From contig NZ_CP045920.1 of assembly GCF_009660225.1 (NCBI RefSeq), positions 372,001 to 436,000 of the forward strand: a stretch of 64,000 nucleotides of DNA, written 5' to 3'. The stretch's first letter is position 1, and the number at the start of each line of letters is the position of its first letter. This document shows positions 59,486 through 64,000 of this stretch, piece after piece. Source of the DNA: Pseudactinotalea sp. HY158 (GTDB taxonomy: Bacteria; Actinomycetota; Actinomycetes; Actinomycetales; Beutenbergiaceae). The translations under genes and the position numbers were made by a program. The notes under the pieces were generated by a model, which saw only the letters and a program-made list of their open reading frames with translations, ran no database searches and was not told the DNA's origin.

Positions 59486-61707
59486 ATGGCGGTCATGACT
59501 GTCCAGGCACCGCTACCGTTGGCACCGTTCGGCGCGGTTCAGATCGGTGAGGTGGCCGCGCTCGTCGAGGACGCCGACGGGGCTGGTCGGGTGTACGTGC
59601 GCGGGGAGCTGGCGTACCTGTGGGACGGCCAGGACGAGGCCGGACGCAGGCTCGCGGCGGTGGCGCTGGTGCGGATCGGGGCCGCGACGGGGGCGGCGGT
59701 GGCGACCGGGTTCGACATCGGCCGAGAGACGTTGCGCCGGTGGGTGCGGGCCGCGCAGAGCGCGGGGACGGCCGGGCTGGTCCCGGAGCGGCGCGGGCCG
59801 AGGGGCCCGTCGAAACTGACGCCGGCGGTGGTCGCCGAGATCGGGACCCGCCGCGCGGGTGGGGCCTCGTTGCGGGCGGTGGCCTCGGCGGTCGGGGTCT
59901 GACGACCGATTCGGTGCGCCCGGGCTCTGGCCGAGGGGGGGCGGTGGGAGGCCGGGGTGGGGCCGGGCGAGGCGGGGCGCGGGTCGAGGCCGTGCCGGTG
60001 GTGCTGGCCGAGCCGGAGCCGCGTGTTGGTGAGCGTGCCGCGGCTCGGGCGCATGTGATCGAGGCCGCCGACCCGGTGTTCGCCCCGGCCGCGCGGGTCC
60101 CGCTGGCCGGGCTCCTACTCGCCCTGCCGGCCCTGGCGGCCACGGGTCTGCTGTCCTGCGCGAGGGAGGTCTACGGCAAGCTCCCGGCCGGGTTCTACGG
60201 GCTCGAGACGATGCTCCTCGAGGGGGTCTTGCGGGCCCTGGCCGGTCAGCCGCGGGCGGAGGGCGCGGGCCGGTTCGCGCCGGTCGACCTGGGCCGGGTG
60301 CTGGGTATGGACCGGGCCCCGGAGGTCAAGACCATCCGCCGCAAGATCGGCCAGCTCACCGCCCGGGCCGGGCCGGTGACCTGCTCGCGGGCATGGCCGC
60401 CCACCACCTCGGCCGGCCCGGCGCTGCCAGCAGGGACGAAGACCTCGGTCTGGTGCTGTATGTCGACGGGCACGTCCGGGCGTATCAGGGCACGAAGAAG
60501 ATCGCCAAGACGCACCTGTCCCGGCTGCGTTCCCCGCCCCCGCGACGGTGGAGACCTGGATCAGCGATGCCGCCGGCGACCCGGTGCTGGTGGTGATGTC
60601 CGCGCCCGGCGCCTCGCTCGCGATGGAGCTGCGGTCCCTGCTGCCGCAGCTGAGGAAGGCGGTCGGGGACGACCGGCGGGTCCTGGTCGGCTTCGACCGC
60701 GGCGGCTGGTCCCCGCCCTGTTCGCCCACATGGCCGCCCGCGGGTTCGACGTGCTGACCTGGCGCAAGGGCCACACCGAGAACGTCGCCGGCGACCTCTT
60801 CGCCGAGACCGTATCGATCGACGAGACCGGTCGGGAACACCACTGGATCCTTGCCGACACGATCGTCGAACTGCCGATCAAGAACGGCGGCGGGACGTAC
60901 CCGATGCGGCAGGTCACCCGCCTCGACACCAAGAAGGGCCTCACCAAGCAGGTGCACGTGCTGACCACCCGCACCGACCTGCCCGCGGTCCGAGATCATG
61001 TACCGGATGGATCGCGCTGGCGCCAGGAGACTACTTCCGCTACGCCCGCGGCCACCTGGGCCTGGACTCTCACGACTCCTATGCCGCGAGCCAGGACGAC
61101 CCGGACCGGTCAGTACCGAACCCGGCCAAACGCCATTCCACCTGGCCGTGCAGAACGCCACGGCCAGGGTCGAGCGCGAACGCGCCCGCACCGACGCCGC
61201 CCTCCTGGCAGCCCGCACGACCACCCCGGCCAGGCCGGCGTTGGTCGTAACGAACACCCTCCATAACGCCCTGACCGCGGACCTGCACGCCGCTGAGGAC
61301 GACCTCGCCGCCGCCCGCGCCGACCACAACACGTCCCGGCCAGGGTCCGCCTCGGTGACCTCGCGCCCGGCCAGCAGTCCTGGACACCGAGACCAAGCTG
61401 ATCCACCACGCCATCAGGATCGCCGCGTTCAACACCACCACCGCGATCGCCCGCGATATCCGGATCAACACCACGCTACGCCCGCGCCGACCAGGAGGCC
61501 TACACCCTCGCCCGGCAGGCCCTGACCCAGCCCGGCGACATCATCCCCGACGAGGCCGCCGGCACGTTGACGATCCGGCTCGACCCGCTCCCCACCAGCC
61601 GTGAGACCGCTGCCATCGCCGAACTCTGCGAGCACCTCACCGCCACGCGCACCACCTACCCAGGCACCGACCTGACCCTGCGCTACGAAATCAAGAACCG
61701 GACCTGA
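59486..61707 (+). pseudogene. IS transposase, broken by several frameshifts
   Basis: One about 700-aa DDE-type transposase is readable only by changing frame repeatedly. The N-terminal HTH part (ATG 59486 to 59902: VATGFDIGRETLRRWVRAAQ, GPSKLTPAVVAEIG) is intact. It continues in other frames with YGKLPAGFYGLETMLLEGVL, LVLYVDGHVRAYQGTKKIAK (first catalytic Asp region), VLVGFDRGGWSP then ALFAHMAARGFDVLTWRKG, and finally LIHHAIRI-type and ELCEHLTATRTTYPGTDLTL segments ending at 61707. Breaks are near 59900, 60370, 60545, 60710, 61020 and beyond. With this many shifts it is almost surely inactive. It is the same strand as the sigma gene. Confidence 0.8.
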
Positions 61708-61728
61708 CCCCCCACAAACTTTCATGAC

Positions 61729-61738
61729 ATGTCAGGAG
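61729..61738 (-). repeat. IS right terminal inverted repeat
   Basis: ATGTCAGGAG on the plus strand; the reverse complement of the left end. Confidence 0.85.
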
Positions 61739-62036
61739 TCCTGGGGCCGAGGCGACGGCCGACCTGCCCGAGGTGCCCGACCCCGCGGCGGACCCCGGGA
61801 TCCGGCTCATCGAGGACGAGGCCCTCGCCGCGGCCGTGGCGACGCTGAGCCCCCGGGATCGGCAGGTGCTCCTGCTCGCCGCCTGGGAGGGCCTCGACGG
61901 CGTGGCGCTCGGGCGCGCCCTCGACCTGAGCCGCGGGGGCGCCGCGGCGGCACTCAGCCGTGCCCGGAGCCGATTCCGCGAGGCCCTCGGGCGCGCCGAC
62001 CGGGCGGACGGGGAACGCGGCGGGGCACGGCCGTGA
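61739..62036 (+). pseudogene. ECF sigma factor, 3' half (region 4)
   Basis: This is the continuation of the sigma gene after the IS. It encodes an acidic linker and region 4: LAAAVATLSPRDRQVLLLAAWEGLDG, then VALGRALDLSRGGAAAALSRARSRFREAL, the -35-binding HTH. The first codon is split: GA from 59369-59370 and T from 61739. A GTG/ATG inside could allow a region-4-only product, but no ribosome site is obvious. The downstream membrane protein gene starts 88 bp later with its own AGGAGTGAGCA ribosome site. Confidence 0.85.
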
Positions 62037-62124
62037 GCCCGGGATCTGATCGGCCGCACCGTGCAACAACGAGCGCAGTCGCGACATGAACAGGGTGAGA
62101 CGACAGCCGAGCCAGGAGTGAGCA

Positions 62125-63537
62125 ATGACCGATCCCGAGGAGCGGCTCCGGGCCGGCGACCCGGGCCGCGGATATGAAGCGGACCTCGACGCCATCCGCG
62201 CCCGCGTGGACGCCGACCTCGGCGCGCCCGCCGGCGGGACGGTCACACCCCTGCGGCCCCGCCGGCCACGGTGGCAGCTCGCCGCGGCGGCGGCCGCCGG
62301 GCTCCTCCTCGCCGGAGCCGGGTATGCCGCCGGCGCACTCGGCGGCGCCGGCCCCGCGCCCGGCGCGGCACCCAGTGCCGGACCCGGGGCCGACGAGCGT
62401 GTGGTCGGGCACATCCCGGCGGACCCGGGACCCGCGGGCGTCGCGCCGGCGGAGATCGCGCCGGACAGCGCGAGCATGGCGCGGGCGCTGCCCGGAATCG
62501 CGCCCGCCTTCGGCCGTGGCAACCTCGTGTTCACCGGCGACGGCCTGAGCGAGGCCCGCGGATCGGCGCACGCCTACGCGCTCGCAGCCCCCGAGGTCAC
62601 CCCGGAACTCGCCGGGGCACTCGCGGATGCGCTCGGGATCGGGGAACCCACCCGCACCGACGCCGGCGGCTACGAGCTCGCGACGGAGAACGCGTGGCTC
62701 TCGATCGGGGCCGACGGCGCCGTCTCGTTCAACCATTCCGACCGCAGCCCGTGGACCTGCGCCGACCTCCGCATCGTGGAAACCATGCCGGAAGTAGTCG
62801 CGCCGGCCGCCGGGGAGGACACGCCCCGGGGCGGGAGCACCCCACCGGACCCGGGGCGGTCCGAGCCCGCCGATCCCCGGGATTGCGGGCCGCGCCTGTC
62901 GGGCGACGATGCGATCGAGCGCGCCCGCGGAATCGTCGACGCCGCCGGATTCGACGCCGACCAGTACGCCTGGACCGCACCGGCCGAGCCCTTCGACGGA
63001 ACGGTCGAGGCCCGGCTCGAGCTTCCCGGCGCCGAGAACGCCGCCGACCTCCCGGTCGCCTGGTCCTTCACCGTCGGCGACCAGGGCATCGCCGGCCTCT
63101 GGGCACAACCCGGAGAGCTCGTCGACCTCGGCAGCTACGAGACCGTCTCCCCGGCCGTGGCCGCGACGCGACTGAACGAGCGCCGGTTCGCAGGCGGCGC
63201 GCTCGGGTACGTCCAGGCCATGCCGCTGGTCGAGCTCCCACTCGCCGGCCCGGCGGAATCCGGGCCGGCAGCGGCAACCGAGGGCGCCGGCGGAGTGGAC
63301 CGGGCGGACCGGGCAGGCCGGGCGGACCGAGCGGTGAGCCCCGCCCCCGGCGACCTGCTCCCTTGGGAGGTGCGCTCCGTCGTCCTCACGCATTCCGAGG
63401 CGAGTTGGCAGCAGACGCGCGCGGGAGACGGCGGCCGGCTCCTGCTGCCGGCCTACCGCCTCACCGATTCCGATGGGGCGACCTGGTCGGTCGTGGCCGT
63501 CGCGGAGGAGCGGCTCGAACTCGTCGGCGGGCCGTGA
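62125..63537 (+). CDS. single-pass membrane protein, presumed anti-sigma factor/partner
   Basis: A 470-aa protein: a short cytosolic N-terminus with Arg/Asp-rich helices (residues 1-48, size of an anti-sigma domain), one TM helix (50-72), then an about 390-aa exported region with Pro/Gly/Ala linkers, a Cys pair (WTCADL and DCGPRL), and Asp/Gly-rich low-complexity blocks near 395-420. No named domain is recognised. Its place right after an ECF sigma gene suggests it binds that sigma factor and senses an envelope signal. With the sigma gene split by an IS, its partner may be gone. AGGAGTGAGCA precedes ATG 62125. Confidence 0.7.
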   Translation: MTDPEERLRAGDPGRGYEADLDAIRARVDADLGAPAGGTVTPLRPRRPRWQLAAAAAAGLLLAGAGYAAGALGGAGPAPGAAPSAGPGADERVVGHIPADPGPAGVAPAEIAPDSASMARALPGIAPAFGRGNLVFTGDGLSEARGSAHAYALAAPEVTPELAGALADALGIGEPTRTDAGGYELATENAWLSIGADGAVSFNHSDRSPWTCADLRIVETMPEVVAPAAGEDTPRGGSTPPDPGRSEPADPRDCGPRLSGDDAIERARGIVDAAGFDADQYAWTAPAEPFDGTVEARLELPGAENAADLPVAWSFTVGDQGIAGLWAQPGELVDLGSYETVSPAVAATRLNERRFAGGALGYVQAMPLVELPLAGPAESGPAAATEGAGGVDRADRAGRADRAVSPAPGDLLPWEVRSVVLTHSEASWQQTRAGDGGRLLLPAYRLTDSDGATWSVVAVAEERLELVGGP

Positions 63538-63553
63538 TCGTCGGTGGCGGCGG

Positions 63554-63559
63554 TAGGTT
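63554..63559 (+). promoter_or_regulatory. -10 box of the FAD oxidase gene
   Basis: TAGGTT lies six bases before GTG 63566, consistent with a leaderless transcript. Confidence 0.45.
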
Positions 63560-63565
63560 GGGGGC

Positions 63566-64000
63566 GTGGCCAACGACCTGATCTCTGACCTTCGTGAGCA
63601 CGTGGCGGGCGCCGTCGATGTATCGAAGCGGCGCAGGGCGGAGTACTCCACCGACGCGTCGAACTACCGGATCGTGCCCGAGGTCGTCGTGTTCCCCGAG
63701 ACGACCGCCGATGTGCGTTCGATCCTCGATATCGCCCGCTCTCATTCCGCGCCGATCACGGCCCGCGGGGGCGGCACGTCGATCGCCGGCAACGCGGTCG
63801 GACCGGGCGTCGTGCTCGACTTCTCGCGGCATCTGAACCGGGTGCTCGAGATCGATCCGCAGCAGCGGCTCGCGCGCGTGGAACCAGGCGTCGTCATGAG
63901 CGACCTTCAGGCCGCACTCGCCCCGCACGGCCTGCGTTTCGGGCCCGACCCCTCCACCCAGAACCGGGCGACCCTCGCCGGAATGATCGGCAACAACGCC
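63566..64000 (+). CDS. FAD-linked oxidase (D-lactate/glycolate dehydrogenase type), 5' part
   Basis: The first 145 codons of a PCMH-type FAD flavoprotein; the gene runs off the window. YSTDASNYRIVPEVVVFPE, ITARGGGTSIAGNAVGPGVVLDFSRHLNRV and FGPDPSTQNRATLAGMIGNNA are the FAD-binding blocks of the FAD_binding_4 domain found in D-lactate dehydrogenases and in long GlcD-GlpC fusion proteins. Which of these it is depends on the missing part. The GTG 63566 start fits the -10 box and the family N-terminus. Confidence 0.88.
   Translation, partial: MANDLISDLREHVAGAVDVSKRRRAEYSTDASNYRIVPEVVVFPETTADVRSILDIARSHSAPITARGGGTSIAGNAVGPGVVLDFSRHLNRVLEIDPQQRLARVEPGVVMSDLQAALAPHGLRFGPDPSTQNRATLAGMIGNNA

Larger units (their letters stand above)
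59371..61738 (+). mobile_element. 2,368-bp insertion sequence inside the sigma gene
   Basis: The ends are CTCCTGACAT at 59371-59380 and its complement ATGTCAGGAG at 61729-61738. The boundaries are set by the fact that removing exactly this segment (length 1 mod 3) restores the sigma gene frame. No target duplication is visible; instead the element lies at the centre of a 14-bp palindrome (CCCAGGATCCTGGG) in the rebuilt target, so the inverted match extends seven bases into the flanks. It carries one transposase gene, now broken by frameshifts. The family is not identified with confidence. Confidence 0.85.

Noticed and set aside
59361-61748. Direct target-site duplication around the IS
   Set aside because: Flanks GGGCCCAGGA and TCCTGGGGCC share no direct repeat; they are inverted, which is explained by the palindromic target.

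Overview
The window is high-GC actinobacterial chromosome. The evidence is about 70% GC in coding DNA, many GTG starts and ATGA/GTGA stop-start overlaps, WhiB, PonA2, Ssd and actinobacterial Tad-type proteins, and an actinobacterial-type rRNA operon with no tRNA in the 16S-23S spacer. Gene order from a PonA2-like PBP through a WhiB4-like protein, RidA, Crp, an EphE-like hydrolase, Acs, Ssd, the tad genes and a DUF1998 helicase to TopA and HolB follows the M. tuberculosis Rv3683-Rv3644c neighbourhood (from memory). The organism is therefore probably in Micrococcales/Actinomycetales or nearby; I cannot name a genus.

Layout. 0-4 kb: the tail of a CopC-domain gene, then a prpDBC methylcitrate operon. 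4-6.4 kb: a small membrane protein, an unusual membrane-anchored PH-like/HNH/excalibur protein and tRNA-Pro(CGG). 6.5-16.3 kb: metallophosphoesterase and ponA2, whiB, DUF4177 and ridA, crp with a Crp/GlxR-type box, an alpha/beta hydrolase lacking a nucleophile, acs and a four-TM protein. 16.4-21.2 kb: ssd-tadA-tadB-tadC-pilin-tadE-tadG-like genes; ssd and tadC each appear to carry a 1-nt frameshift. 21.2-26.2 kb: a DUF1998 helicase with a collagen-like linker and a K+-independent H+-pyrophosphatase.

26.3-40.9 kb is a sialic acid island. A minus-strand operon (siaE-siaF-siaG-siaI-nanA-nanK-nanE-esterase, mostly with overlapping stops and starts) encodes a Dpp/Sat-type ABC importer, including a permease-ATPase fusion, and the enzymes that take sialic acid to GlcNAc-6-P. 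It diverges from a FadR-type GntR regulator and a sialidase with no export signal. A UMF1-type MFS protein lies downstream, and a second, related GntR regulator lies beyond a TMEM175-like channel. The likely flow is import of sialic acid or small sialosides, intracellular desialylation and possibly de-esterification, then NanA, NanK and NanE.

40.9-50.9 kb is housekeeping: a methyltransferase, PAP2, topA, an oxidoreductase, tmk, holB, a secreted peptidase and tRNA-Thr(CGT). 51-57.6 kb holds a decayed tyrS 3' relic, a leader with two good promoter candidates, and the 16S-23S-5S rRNA operon. 57.7-64 kb holds ilvA, an ECF sigma gene split by a 2,368-bp insertion sequence whose own transposase is frameshifted, the presumed anti-sigma/effector gene, and the start of an FAD-linked oxidase.

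No CRISPR array, prophage or plasmid origin was seen. The most unusual points are the IS sitting exactly at the dyad of a palindrome inside the sigma gene, the sialic acid island with its cytosolic sialidase and in-operon esterase, the membrane PH-HNH-excalibur protein, and the frameshifts in the ssd/tad locus.
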